A DNA stretch of 48,192 bases from Christensenella sp. UBA4263 (GCA_002395225.1 DGWH01000146.1:1-48192); one strand, 5' to 3'. Positions 1-8,362 are shown, counted from the stretch's first letter. Made by a program: numbers and translations. The notes: a model not told the origin generated them from the sequence alone.

Positions 1-41
1 TGATTAAAAGTCAGGTGCTCTACCGACTGAGCTAATGGATC
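1..41 (-). tRNA. tRNA-Lys (UUU), 3' half missing at window edge
   Basis: The reverse strand begins with a seven-base acceptor strand, then TA and a D-arm of the form GCTCAGTCGGTAGAGC, and an anticodon arm whose loop reads CTTTTAA, giving anticodon UUU for lysine. The T-arm and 3' acceptor lie before base 1, so the gene is cut by the window. It is the last visible member of a minus-strand tRNA operon. Confidence 0.93.
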
Positions 42-47
42 ATTTAG

Positions 48-120
48 CTGGGGTGGCAGGATTCGAACCTTGCGTATGTGGGAGTCAAAGTCCCATGCCT
101 TGCCGCTTGGCTACACCCCA
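48..120 (-). tRNA. tRNA-Gln (UUG)
   Basis: A complete cloverleaf reads on the minus strand: acceptor TGGGGTG pairs with CACCCCA, the anticodon stem GGGA/TCCC encloses loop CTTTGAC (anticodon UUG), and the T-loop GGTTCGAATCC is canonical. The U1-A72 acceptor pair and G73 are typical of glutamine tRNAs. The CCA end is not encoded (CTA follows the discriminator), so it must be added by the CCA-adding enzyme. Confidence 0.95.
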
Positions 121-139
121 ATATTTTGAAACAAAATAG

Positions 140-217
140 TGGGGTGAGTAGTGGGGCTCGAACCCACGACCTCCAGGGCCACAACCTGGCACTCTAACCA
201 ACTGAGCTATACCCACC
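140..217 (-). tRNA. tRNA-His (GUG) with encoded CCA
   Basis: The minus strand folds as a cloverleaf with anticodon stem CCAGG/CCTGG and loop TTGTGGC, anticodon GUG. An extra G at position -1 faces C73, the identity pair of histidine tRNAs. Unlike the neighbouring Arg and Gln genes, the terminal CCA is encoded in the DNA. Confidence 0.95.
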
Positions 218-223
218 ATATAG

Positions 224-297
224 CGCGCCTGGAGGGATTCGAACCCACGGCCCACGGCTTAGAAGGCCGTTGCTCTATCCAACTGAGCTACAGGCGC
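224..297 (-). tRNA. tRNA-Arg (UCU)
   Basis: Minus-strand cloverleaf with acceptor GCGCCTG/CAGGCGC and anticodon stem ACGGC/GCCGT around loop CTTCTAA, anticodon UCU, reading AGA and AGG codons. It is the first gene behind the consensus promoter at 340-368. CCA is not encoded. Confidence 0.95.
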
Positions 298-339
298 ATG
301 CTCTCTCCTGCGCTGCGACGTTCCCGCTGACAAGATGGA

Positions 340-368
340 ATTATATCCATATCCCCCTTTCCTGTCAA
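340..368 (-). promoter_or_regulatory. Consensus sigma-A promoter of the tRNA operon
   Basis: On the minus strand TTGACA is followed after exactly 17 bp by TATAAT, a perfect match to the housekeeping promoter consensus. It lies about 40 bp before tRNA-Arg, so it drives Arg, His, Gln and Lys as one stable-RNA transcript. The stretch between it and base 462 holds no gene that I can see. Confidence 0.92.
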
Positions 369-462
369 CACTTTTTTTCAAGTTTTTTGATTTTGTTCAT
401 TTTCACCATGTCCGATAAACCAATCCTGTGCAATGAATTCAGAACATGACCGGAAAGCGTCT

Positions 463-960
463 TCAGAATCCGAGAACAACATCCTCCGAGCGAATCCGGT
501 TTCCCTCCACGGTCAGAATGGCAGCGGTTTTCCGCATGCCTGGCACGGATCCGGAAACCGCGCCCGGATTCAGGACAAACACTCCCTGATCAAAGGAACA
601 GTACCGGCTGTGGGTATGTCCGTACAGAGCCGTGTCACAGCCCATGGACAGGGCCGCGCGGCAAAGGGCCTCCGTCCCTGTTCGCACGCGGTACAGATGG
701 CCGTGCGTCAGCAGCACTTTCCGCTCTTCCATGGGAACAATCAGGAAATCCGGTTCCCGGGAGGTGATGTCGTTGTTTCCTCTTACATGGTACACCGGGG
801 TCTTATCCCCCGCCCGCTCCAGATCCTGCCGAAAGCGGTCGATGTCCGCACTCATATCCCCCAGAAAGAAGATCATGTCAATCCGGTCCATTTCCCGGTA
901 GAGTGCTTCCATGGCGGCCACATCTCCGTGGCTGTCCGAGAATACCGCCGCCCGCATCAT
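463..960 (-). CDS. YfcE/MJ0936-type metallophosphoesterase
   Basis: A 165-residue protein carries the whole small calcineurin-like phosphoesterase motif set: DSH near residue 9-11, LGD near 33-35, RGNND near 60-64, THGH near 84-87 and GHTH near 114-117. These residues hold a two-metal centre. Relatives such as YfcE hydrolyse phosphodiesters, but the natural substrate is usually unknown. The start overlaps the end of rdgB by four bases (ATGA), so the two genes are translationally coupled and probably share one promoter. This rdgB-phosphoesterase pairing is common in Firmicutes and fits a cytoplasmic nucleotide clean-up role; that role is inference. Confidence 0.88.
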   Translation of the reverse strand: MMRAAVFSDSHGDVAAMEALYREMDRIDMIFFLGDMSADIDRFRQDLERAGDKTPVYHVRGNNDITSREPDFLIVPMEERKVLLTHGHLYRVRTGTEALCRAALSMGCDTALYGHTHSRYCSFDQGVFVLNPGAVSGSVPGMRKTAAILTVEGNRIRSEDVVLGF

Positions 961-1571
961 GTCCGTTTCCCTTTTTCGGCCTGCGCCGCCTGTTCCTTTT
1001 TCAGTTCTCTCAGGACAGCGTCAATTCCCCTTCGCCGGTGGCTGATGGCGTTTTTGGTCTCCGCATCAATTTGGGCAAACGTCACCCCGGTTTCACAGAG
1101 GAACAGCGGATCATAGCCAAAGCCGCCGGTTCCGTGATATTCGGTCAGGATCTCACCCTCACAGCACCCGCGGCAGCAGATGACCGGTTTCCCGGGCCGC
1201 ACCAGGGCAATGGCCGCCACATATCGGGCCGTGCGCGGTTTCGGGACTCCTTCCAGTTTTTTCAGCAGCAGCTGATTATTGGCCTCATCATCCCCGTGCC
1301 CGCCGCTGTAACGTGCGCTGTAAATGCCCGGTTCCCCGCCCAGCGCATCCACCTCGAGTCCGCTGTCATCCGCAATGGCCGGAAGTCCGCTCTGTTCCAT
1401 GACATACGCTGCCTTCAGCACCGCATTTTCCTCAAACGAGGTTCCCGTCTCCTCTGCTTCCCCGGTCACCCCGGCCTCATCCATGGAAATGACCTCAAAA
1501 TGCCCGCCCAGGATTTCCTCGATCTCCCGGATCTTGTTCACATTCCTTGTGGCAGCAACTAGCTTCTCCAT
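957..1571 (-). CDS. rdgB: XTP/dITP diphosphatase (Ham1/RdgB)
   Basis: The 204-residue protein hydrolyses non-canonical purine triphosphates (ITP, dITP, XTP) to monophosphate and pyrophosphate, keeping them out of DNA and RNA. Visible family signatures are the N-terminal ATRNVNKIREI segment, the ADDSGLEVDALGG motif followed by PGIYSARYSG, the GFGYDPLF loop and the C-terminal SHRRR. Length is normal for the family. It starts at ATG 1571 behind an AAAGGAAGG-type ribosome site and is expressed from the promoter at 1603-1632, with the phosphoesterase gene coupled downstream. Confidence 0.95.
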   Translation of the reverse strand: MEKLVAATRNVNKIREIEEILGGHFEVISMDEAGVTGEAEETGTSFEENAVLKAAYVMEQSGLPAIADDSGLEVDALGGEPGIYSARYSGGHGDDEANNQLLLKKLEGVPKPRTARYVAAIALVRPGKPVICCRGCCEGEILTEYHGTGGFGYDPLFLCETGVTFAQIDAETKNAISHRRRGIDAVLRELKKEQAAQAEKGKRT

Positions 1572-1602
1572 CCGTTTCCTTCCTTTCTGTGTCGCTTTGC
1601 CG

Positions 1603-1632
1603 ATTATAAACCAGTTTCTGCCGCACTTGCAA
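1603..1632 (-). promoter_or_regulatory. Sigma-A promoter for rdgB
   Basis: Minus-strand TTGCAA, an 18 bp spacer and TATAAT lie about 35 bp before the rdgB start. It is divergent from the rqcH promoter; the 312 bp between the two coding starts contain these two promoters and nothing else I can support. Confidence 0.75.
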
Positions 1633-1705
1633 CGTTTTTCCGTTCACTTTGTCCATTTTCCCCGGCTCTTCGGGATTGTTTCTCTGTGCACCCGCGGTGA
1701 TTTCT

Positions 1706-1713
1706 GCTATAAT
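1706..1713 (+). promoter_or_regulatory. Extended -10 promoter for rqcH
   Basis: TGCTATAAT is an extended -10 element (TG, one base, TATAAT). No good -35 box is seen 16-18 bp upstream. It would give a leader of about 165 nt before the rqcH start. Confidence 0.6.
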
Positions 1714-1883
1714 AGGCGGCGGCTCTGCCGCTTTCAGACAATCACCGGAAGCGGAGTCAGGACCACGCGATTATCCGACCTGTAAAGCATTTGCCCGGCA
1801 CAGGGCGCCGCTATGTCCGGCATAAGCACCGGAAATGCCGCGGTGCAATGGCCAAGAACCGATTGATAGAGGAGGAATTTACC

Positions 1884-3626
1884 ATGCCAATGGACGGCGT
1901 CATGCTGGGTTTTGTCGCCCGCGAACTCCAGGACAAGCTGGCCGAGGGACGCATCGACAAAATCATCCAGCCGGAACGGGATGAGATTCATCTGCTGATC
2001 CGGGCACAGGGGAAAAACCACCGTCTGGTCATGAGTGCCTCTGCCAGTTCCGCCCGCGTTCATCTGACGCAGGAATCCCTGACCGCGCCCATGGATCCGC
2101 CCATGTTCTGCATGCTGCTGCGGAAATACCTGGGCGGCGGGCGCATCCGTGAATTCCGCCAGATTGACGGAGACCGCATTCTTGAGATGGATGTCACCTC
2201 GCTCAGTGAACTGGGTGATCCGGTGGTCCGCACACTGGTCGTTGAACTCATGGGCCGGTATTCCAATATCATCCTGCTCACCCAGGGACGGACCGTCATC
2301 GACGCGGCCCGTCATGTCAATGAGACCCTGTCCCGGGTTCGCCAGATTGAACCCGGTCTGCCCTATGAGCGTCCCTCCCTTCAGGGGAAAATTGCCCCGG
2401 ACATGCTCACCCCGGCCATCTTGCGCGAACGCCTTGCCGAAATGGAGTGCGGCCTGGCGCGTGCCATCTCAAAAATCATTGCCGGATTTTCCATTCAGGC
2501 CGCCGAGGAAGCCGTATGCGCGCTTCAGTTAAATCCGGAATTTGCCCCCGCTTCCTATGATCTCTCCTCGGTCTCGGAGGCGCTGTGTCAGTATGTCCGG
2601 GATCTTCCCGGCCGCGGGCCCGCCATCGTCCTGTTCTCCGAGAACGGAAGCCCGAAAGATCTGTATCCCTTTCCGCAGCAGCACCTGGAAGGCATGCCCT
2701 TTAAGGCCTGCGGCTCCCCCAGCGAGGCGCTGGAACTGTTTTACCGGGAGCGGAATCTGCACGAACGCCTTCAGCAGCACATCTCCGGAATTTCCCGCAT
2801 CATCCGCAACAACATCGAGCGATGTGAAAAGAAAATCGCCATCCAGGAAGATGCACTGCGCAATGCCGAAAAGATGGATGAATATAAGAAGCGCGGCGAG
2901 CTGATTCAGGGAAATCTCTACCTGATCGAAAAAGGCGCCAAATCGGCCACCGTCCCTGACTATTACAGCGAGGACTGCGCGCCCATTGAGATTCCCCTGG
3001 ATGAGTCCCTTTCCCCCGCCCAGAACGCCCAGCGGTACTTCAAGCTGTACCAGAAAGCCCGGGGCGCCAAGCGTCTTGCCTCGGAGCAGAAACAGAAAGC
3101 CGAGGATGAACTGCTCTGGCTGTACCAGATGGAGGACGATCTCCGCAAATGTTCCGACCTGCGCGGCGTGGAGGAACTGCGGGAGATGCTGGTCACCTCC
3201 GGTTATATCCGCCGGAAAGAAAACAAGGGCAATAAACGCAGGGAAGTGCCCTCCCAGCCCATGCGCTTCCTGTCCTGTGACGGCATTGAGATGGAGGTCG
3301 GAAAGAATTCCATTCAGAATGAGGCACTGACCATGCACGCCTCCGGCAATGAAACCTGGCTGCATGCCCAGAAAATGCCCGGATCTCATGTCATCGTGCA
3401 TTCCGAGCAGGTGCCCGAAACCACCATTGCCGAGGCCGCCATGCTGGCCGCCTACTATTCCAAGGGCGTTCACTCCTCCGGCGTCCCTGTTGATATTACC
3501 CTGCGGCGCTATATCAAAAAACCGGGCGGAACACCGCCGGGATTCGTCATCTATACCCATCAGCGCACTGTCTATGTGACGCCGGATGAGACGGCCGTCA
3601 AAAAGATCACCTGTCTGATTCCCTGA
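1884..3626 (+). CDS. rqcH: RqcH / NFACT-family ribosome quality-control protein
   Basis: A 580-residue Rqc2/NEMF homologue, formerly annotated as fibronectin-binding protein. The family binds stalled large ribosomal subunits and directs alanine tailing of the blocked chain. The N-terminal NFACT-N region starts MPMDGVMLGF; a central charged coiled coil spans roughly residues 295-430; the C-terminal NFACT-R region carries ETWLHAQKMPGSHVIV and AAYYSKGVHSSGVPVDIT. I chose ATG 1884 because GGAGGA lies 7 bases upstream and the protein matches the family from there; the reading frame is open 31 codons further upstream without a ribosome site. The gene stands alone between its promoter and a strong terminator. 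Confidence 0.93.
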   Translation: MPMDGVMLGFVARELQDKLAEGRIDKIIQPERDEIHLLIRAQGKNHRLVMSASASSARVHLTQESLTAPMDPPMFCMLLRKYLGGGRIREFRQIDGDRILEMDVTSLSELGDPVVRTLVVELMGRYSNIILLTQGRTVIDAARHVNETLSRVRQIEPGLPYERPSLQGKIAPDMLTPAILRERLAEMECGLARAISKIIAGFSIQAAEEAVCALQLNPEFAPASYDLSSVSEALCQYVRDLPGRGPAIVLFSENGSPKDLYPFPQQHLEGMPFKACGSPSEALELFYRERNLHERLQQHISGISRIIRNNIERCEKKIAIQEDALRNAEKMDEYKKRGELIQGNLYLIEKGAKSATVPDYYSEDCAPIEIPLDESLSPAQNAQRYFKLYQKARGAKRLASEQKQKAEDELLWLYQMEDDLRKCSDLRGVEELREMLVTSGYIRRKENKGNKRREVPSQPMRFLSCDGIEMEVGKNSIQNEALTMHASGNETWLHAQKMPGSHVIVHSEQVPETTIAEAAMLAAYYSKGVHSSGVPVDITLRRYIKKPGGTPPGFVIYTHQRTVYVTPDETAVKKITCLIP

Positions 3627-3631
3627 ACGAA

Positions 3632-3684
3632 AGCAGGCTGCAAAGCCCCGGAATTGTCCGGACTTTGCAGCCTGCTGTTTTCTT
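3632..3684. terminator. Convergent terminator between rqcH and glpK
   Basis: A perfect 14 bp inverted repeat (AGCAGGCTGCAAAG and its complement) encloses a 17-base loop and is followed by GTTTTCTT on the plus strand and by TTTCGTT on the minus strand. It can stop both converging genes. Confidence 0.88.
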
Positions 3685-3688
3685 CGCA

Positions 3689-5185
3689 TTATTTCTCGGG
3701 TTCAATCCATTTCATGCTGCGCTGAACCGCCTTATGCCACCCGGCCAGTTCACGCACCCTGTCCGCCTCTTTCATCAGCGGCTCCAGTTCCAGATCCTTC
3801 TGCCAGATCTTCGAAATATCCTCAATATCCTGATACACGCCCACCGCAAGGCCGGCCATCAGGGCCGCTCCCAGCGCCGTTGTCTCAATGACGGCCGGAC
3901 GAATGACGCGGCAGTTGAGGATATCCGCCTGGAACTGCATCAGGAACCGGTTGGCACTGGCACCGCCGTCCACCCGCAGCTCCTGCGGCACCGCACCGCA
4001 GTCGTTGGCCATCGCCTCCACCAGATCCGCCGACTGGAACGCAATGGATTCAAGCGCCGCACGGACGATGTGTGCCCTTCCGGTTCCCCGTGTCAGGCCG
4101 ACAATGGTGCCCCGGCTGTACATATCCCAGTAGGGTGCACCCAAGCCGGTGAAGGTTGGCACCAGATAAACCCCGCCGTTGTCGGGAATGGACGCCGCGA
4201 TGGATTCCGTTTCGGATGCCCGCTGAATCAGATGCATTTCATCCCGGAGCCACTGGACGACGGCGCCGCCGATAAACACGCTGCCCTCCAGGGCATAGGT
4301 ACATTTGCCGCCGATCCGCCAGCCGATGGTGGTGATCAGTCCATGCGAACTCCGGGAGGGCTTATCCCCCGTGTTCATCAGCAGGAAGCAGCCGGTTCCA
4401 TAGGTGTTTTTCATCATGCCGGATTTGAAGCAGCCCTGGCCGAACAGCGCGCTGTGCTGGTCGCCGGCAATGGCCGCCACCGGAATCTCACAGCCAAGAA
4501 TGGTGGGATCCAGCATGCCGATGACCCCGGATGAATCCACCACACGGGGCAGAATGGCTTTGGGAATATCCAGTGCCTCAAGCAGGGTTTCATCCCATTC
4601 ATTTTTCTGAATATCAAAGAGCATGGTCCGGGCCGCGTTGGTGGCATCCGTCACATGCGGACGTCCCTTGACAATGTTCCAGGTCAGGAAGGAATCCACG
4701 GTGCCAAAGCAGAGTTCCCCGTTTTTGGCGCGCTCACGCAGATTTTCATGATCCAGAATCCATTTCAGCTTGGTTCCCGAAAAATAGGCATCCGGTACCA
4801 GACCCGTCACCTCACGGATATGCGGTTCCAGTCCCTGATCCACCAGCTGCTGAACCAGGCCGGCGGTTCTTCTGCACTGCCAGACGATGGCATTGTAGAC
4901 CGGCATTCCGGTTTTCCGGTCCCAGACAATGGTCGTTTCCCGCTGGTTGGTGATGCCGATGGCGGCAATCTGTTCCGGCTGAATGCCGCTCATCCTGACC
5001 ACTTCCCGCAGCGCATCGATCTGCGAATCCAGAATCGCCTCAGGATCATGCTCGACCCAGCCCGGCTGCGGATAGATCTGTTCAAACTCATAGCTTTTCA
5101 TGGCCACAATCCGCGCATGTTCATCAAACAGAACTGCACGGGAGCTGGTCGTTCCCTGATCAAGAGCAATCAAATAAGTACCCAT
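3689..5185 (-). CDS. glpK: Glycerol kinase
   Basis: A 498-residue FGGY-family kinase that phosphorylates glycerol to sn-glycerol 3-phosphate using ATP. The N-terminus YLIALDQGTTSSRAVLFD is the phosphate-1 motif; NQRETT, the GTGCFLLMNTG region and the C-terminal DGGASANRFLMQFQAD are family hallmarks. Length is exactly typical. The start at ATG 5185 has a GGGAGG ribosome site. No glycerol facilitator or glycerol-3-phosphate dehydrogenase is adjacent. The gene begins only 28 bp after the terminator of the upstream gene, which leaves no room for an ordinary promoter between them. Confidence 0.97.
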   Translation of the reverse strand: MGTYLIALDQGTTSSRAVLFDEHARIVAMKSYEFEQIYPQPGWVEHDPEAILDSQIDALREVVRMSGIQPEQIAAIGITNQRETTIVWDRKTGMPVYNAIVWQCRRTAGLVQQLVDQGLEPHIREVTGLVPDAYFSGTKLKWILDHENLRERAKNGELCFGTVDSFLTWNIVKGRPHVTDATNAARTMLFDIQKNEWDETLLEALDIPKAILPRVVDSSGVIGMLDPTILGCEIPVAAIAGDQHSALFGQGCFKSGMMKNTYGTGCFLLMNTGDKPSRSSHGLITTIGWRIGGKCTYALEGSVFIGGAVVQWLRDEMHLIQRASETESIAASIPDNGGVYLVPTFTGLGAPYWDMYSRGTIVGLTRGTGRAHIVRAALESIAFQSADLVEAMANDCGAVPQELRVDGGASANRFLMQFQADILNCRVIRPAVIETTALGAALMAGLAVGVYQDIEDISKIWQKDLELEPLMKEADRVRELAGWHKAVQRSMKWIEPEK

Positions 5186-5212
5186 AGTTGCCTCCCAATT
5201 GCTTTTTTCTAA

Positions 5213-5240
5213 AAAAGCCGTTGCAACCGCAACGGCTTTT
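5213..5240 (-). terminator. Terminator of the beta-propeller gene
   Basis: A perfect 12 bp inverted repeat, AAAAGCCGTTGC with its complement, has a 4-base loop. On the minus strand it ends in a run of six T. It sits immediately before the glpK ribosome site. Confidence 0.88.
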
Positions 5241-5243
5241 CAT

Positions 5244-8156
5244 TTACTTGATATCCAGGAAGTACAGGGCTCCACCGGTCGTTCCGACGACTATACGGTT
5301 GCCGTAGATGGCCGGAGAGGCCTGAATGGCAGTCTGCAGATTGACAATATGCATGGTATTTCCGTTATAGCCATCCATCAGGCGCAGATTTCCGTTGTCA
5401 TCACCAACGACGATGTAACTGGTTCCCGTCTCCGTGTAGACAGCTACCGGTGAGGAGACCGATTCAGCATCGAGAATCTCCGTCCATTCCGGCTTGCCGG
5501 TTTCCTTGTTCAGGGCGTACAGGATCGCGCTGTTGGTCTTATCCGTCACCTGGAGACGGTTGACGTTGAAGATGACCAGGTCGCTGATATCTCCCTGACC
5601 GACGATCGGTGAGGCCATCAGGCCGGCAAACATCCGATTCTCGGCAGCCTTGGATTCATACTTTCCTTTATATTCCGTCTGGTACTGCCAGATCACACTG
5701 CCGGTCAGCGCATCCAGTTTGTACAGAGAAACAACAGCACTCTTGCCAAACTTGTTGACCACGTTTCCGGTATAGAGATAGACGCCGTTGTCCGTTTCCT
5801 CAATGGAAATGGAGGCCATTACGGAATCGCCCACATCTCTGGCCCATACGCACTGCATGGTATTCATGTCAATGCACTGGACAGAACCGGCAATATCACC
5901 GAAATAGGCGTAATTTCCGTAGACGGATACACCGGCCGGAATGCCCTGCTTGGCGTTCTTGAGCTTGGTCACATAGCCGTATCCGGCATCCGAGGGGTTC
6001 AGGGTAATGTTGCCGGTATTCGGATCGAACTGGGTTCCCATGCCGATGGTATACAGCATGCCGTTTTCATCGGTATAGATCAGTGTATCCGAATCGGTCT
6101 CCACCAGCGCAGAGGAACGGACACCATGATCACTGCCCTCGGCAACCGTATTCAGACTGGTCATGAACGTGAGCAGTTTCTGGTCGATCAGGCTGTAAAT
6201 GCGCATGCCGGCATTGACCTCATAGTCCTCCACCTTCTCGGCAGACTGTCCGACATAGAGAATCGGATAGCCGTACGGGTTGACGGAGGCGGTGACGGAA
6301 AGCGGGACGCCGACATTCAGTGCCGGACGGGTCGCTTCCATCGAATCAAGGTCAAGGAAATAAACCTTTCCGTCTGTGGACGGGGCGATAACCTCCTTGA
6401 GGCCTGACTTTCCGATCAATTCCTTATCAATGTTCATCATCTGACGAACATCCTTGTACCACTTGACGATAGTCGGCTGAGCGCCGAATCCAAAACCGGT
6501 CAGTGTTTCATCATCCTCGCCCAGGCGGGATGTACGGATGACTTTCAGCGGCTGCAGCTGTCCCTCTGTCACTTCCACAAAGCTGGCTGCCGCATTCTGC
6601 CTGAAGGGGCCGCCGCGGAACGTGAGAACACCGTTCATTTCTGAATACTCATTCGGGTCACCCATGGAGACCGTGCCAGAGCGGGAGAACGTTTCCGCAA
6701 TCTGATTGTTCTGCGAAGTGAAGCTGCTCTTCAGCACATTTTCCGGTGCCGCTTCCGGACCGGCAGAAGCCGTTTTCGGAACGTAGGACGACGTCTTCTT
6801 GGTGGATGCCGCATTTGTACCTGACCCGGAGGTCGAGGCCGATGTACCGTTCATCCCTGAAGAGGAGGAACCCGTCCCATACGGATCATAGGCTCCGGTT
6901 GAGGAACCCGTTCCATTCGGATTATAGGTTCCGTTGGAAGAACCCGTTCCATTCGGATCATATGCTGTGTTCGAGGAGCCCGTTCCATACGGATCCTCAT
7001 CCCCGGTCAGGTCCGTCCCATACGGGTCATAACCTGAGTTCGATGAGGCGGTTCCATACGGATCATAGCCCGAGTTCGAAGAAGCGGTTCCATACGGATC
7101 ATAACCCGAGTTTGAGGTCTGTGAACCATACGGCATGGGACTCGTGGTCGCTGTCCGTGCCCCATTCGGCGTGGACATCGGCGAACGTGTCGAGGTAGAC
7201 CAGGGGTCCGCTGTTGCTGCACCGGCATTCGGTTCGGGCGATGTGCCTGCCTGATTCTGGAAAAGACCAAACATGGCCAGACCGCCGTTCTGCTCCGCAG
7301 CAGCTGCAGTAGGCGTGGGCGTCGGCGTTGTTCTTGCCGTTGTCCCATTCGTTGAATTGGACTGATTCTGGAAAAGCCCCAGCAGAGCCATCACACCGTT
7401 CTGTTCGGGTGTCGGCGTCGGTGTGGGCGTCGGCGTCGGGGTTGCCCTGGCCGTACTGCCCGTTCCTGCCCCGTTCTGCAGCAGACCCAGCAGTGCCAGA
7501 GCACCGTTCTGTTCAGGAGCTGCAGTAGGCGTCCTGGTAGGCTTCACCGTAGGCGTCGGAGTCGGAGTCGGGGTTGGCGTCGGCGTCGCAGTGGGCCTCG
7601 GCGTCGGTGTGGGCGTCGGCGCGTAGGTCGGCGTCGGGGTCGGAGTCGGCGTTGGCGTCGGTGTGGGCGTCGGCGTCGGTGTGGGCGTCGGAGTCGCCGT
7701 AGGCGTCGGCGTCGGCGTCGGCGAGGGCGTCGGTGTCTCCGTCGGAACCGGTGTCGGTTCAATCGTTGGCGTCGGAGAAGCTGTCGGCGTTGCCGTCGGC
7801 ATGAACCGTCCCAGCAGTTCCTCTCTCTGCTTCGGGAAGACTACCCAGCCAAGAATAACCACCGCCATGGCCAGAACAAGAATCACAATAATGGTGACCA
7901 GAAGGCCAACATGACTCTTTTTCTTTTTTCTCCGTCTGTTGTCCTCATAGTCATCATCGTAGTCATCCTCAAATCTGCGAACGGAAGACGTACGAACATT
8001 GCGGCTCTCATACGCTTCCCGTCTGGCGGCCGCCTGTCTTTCTTCAATTTCTCGGTTATTCGTCGTCTGCTGCTGGATTACCGGCTCAGACGGCTCCTGT
8101 CTTCTTCTTCTTCTCGGAGACTCGGAATATTTTCCCTGGTCGTCCAATATGAACAC
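5244..8156 (-). CDS. Membrane-anchored PQQ-like beta-propeller protein with Pro/Thr-rich stalk
   Basis: A 970-residue protein, function unknown. Residues 1-81 are cytoplasmic and highly charged (RRRRRQ, then acidic, then RRRKKKK). Residues 82-106 form one membrane helix. Residues 119-214 are an almost pure Thr-Pro stalk. Three copies of a short hydrophobic repeat (NGALALLGLLQN and variants) follow at about 217-228, 253-264 and 290-301, separated by more Thr-Pro. Residues 345-440 hold YDPYGT-type repeats rich in Ser, Asn and Gly. The rest (about 510-970) has PQQ/WD-like blades such as ILYALNKETGKPEWT and GALYFLDIK, so an outward-facing propeller is likely. The start is GTG, placed by a strong promoter at 8184-8212; the ribosome site is weak. 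It could be a sensor or wall-binding scaffold, which is inference. Confidence 0.85.
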   Translation of the reverse strand: MFILDDQGKYSESPRRRRRQEPSEPVIQQQTTNNREIEERQAAARREAYESRNVRTSSVRRFEDDYDDDYEDNRRRKKKKSHVGLLVTIIVILVLAMAVVILGWVVFPKQREELLGRFMPTATPTASPTPTIEPTPVPTETPTPSPTPTPTPTATPTPTPTPTPTPTPTPTPTPTPTYAPTPTPTPRPTATPTPTPTPTPTPTVKPTRTPTAAPEQNGALALLGLLQNGAGTGSTARATPTPTPTPTPTPEQNGVMALLGLFQNQSNSTNGTTARTTPTPTPTAAAAEQNGGLAMFGLFQNQAGTSPEPNAGAATADPWSTSTRSPMSTPNGARTATTSPMPYGSQTSNSGYDPYGTASSNSGYDPYGTASSNSGYDPYGTDLTGDEDPYGTGSSNTAYDPNGTGSSNGTYNPNGTGSSTGAYDPYGTGSSSSGMNGTSASTSGSGTNAASTKKTSSYVPKTASAGPEAAPENVLKSSFTSQNNQIAETFSRSGTVSMGDPNEYSEMNGVLTFRGGPFRQNAAASFVEVTEGQLQPLKVIRTSRLGEDDETLTGFGFGAQPTIVKWYKDVRQMMNIDKELIGKSGLKEVIAPSTDGKVYFLDLDSMEATRPALNVGVPLSVTASVNPYGYPILYVGQSAEKVEDYEVNAGMRIYSLIDQKLLTFMTSLNTVAEGSDHGVRSSALVETDSDTLIYTDENGMLYTIGMGTQFDPNTGNITLNPSDAGYGYVTKLKNAKQGIPAGVSVYGNYAYFGDIAGSVQCIDMNTMQCVWARDVGDSVMASISIEETDNGVYLYTGNVVNKFGKSAVVSLYKLDALTGSVIWQYQTEYKGKYESKAAENRMFAGLMASPIVGQGDISDLVIFNVNRLQVTDKTNSAILYALNKETGKPEWTEILDAESVSSPVAVYTETGTSYIVVGDDNGNLRLMDGYNGNTMHIVNLQTAIQASPAIYGNRIVVGTTGGALYFLDIK
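6837..7124 (-). repeat. Tandem coding repeats for YDPYGT units
   Basis: The six-codon unit encoding (S/T)xYDPYGT recurs with a period near 30-36 bases; the plus strand shows repeated gttccatacggatcat blocks. All copies are in frame, so copy-number change would lengthen or shorten the protein without breaking it. Confidence 0.8.
7515..7802 (-). repeat. Thr-Pro minisatellite in the propeller gene
   Basis: Six-base units (gtgggc, ggcgtc, ggtgtg on the plus strand) are repeated almost without break and encode (TP)n across residues 119-214. The repeat is in frame throughout and is likely prone to slippage in length. Confidence 0.88.
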
Positions 8157-8183
8157 CCCATTTCAGATACTTCATTGTCTGCC

Positions 8184-8212
8184 ATTATACATGATTTCAT
8201 GGTAATTCTCAA
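8184..8212 (-). promoter_or_regulatory. Sigma-A promoter of the propeller gene
   Basis: TTGAGA, 17 bp and TATAAT on the minus strand, about 28 bp before the GTG start, giving a very short leader of about 20 nt. Confidence 0.85.
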
Positions 8213-8274
8213 CAATATTTTTTCATTTCCTCTTTTCTGATGTTCCGGGGTGATCTTTCGCCTTGGCCGCTCGC

Positions 8275-8330
8275 AAAAAACCGCCCATTCCGGGCGAAGA
8301 GGGAAAAAAGTCATCGGCTGAACCGATGAC
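8275..8330 (-). terminator. Tandem terminators after the GHL10 gene
   Basis: Two minus-strand hairpins follow each other. The first pairs GTCATCGG with CCGATGAC (8310-8330) and ends in six T; the second pairs CGCCC with GGGCG (8282-8296) and also ends in six T. Together they isolate the GHL10 operon from the propeller gene promoter. Confidence 0.85.
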
Positions 8331-8362
8331 CTATCTGACAAACCGGTGCTTTTTGTCACGCT

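Noticed and set aside
1..300. tRNA cluster as a phage or island attachment site.
   Set aside because: No integrase, partial tRNA duplication or foreign genes adjoin it in the window.
433..1562. Long plus-strand frames opposite rdgB and the phosphoesterase.
   Set aside because: They are shadows of well-supported genes on the other strand, with no ribosome sites and Arg/His/Pro-rich products typical of GC-rich antisense frames.
6837..7802. Regular repeats that could be taken for a CRISPR array or satellite.
   Set aside because: The units are contiguous, in frame with one long protein, encode Thr-Pro or YDPYGT, and have no unique spacers of constant length.
8078..8359. Minus-strand 93-codon frame upstream of the propeller gene.
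   Set aside because: It runs through the terminators, promoter and coding start of real genes with a basic, random-looking product.
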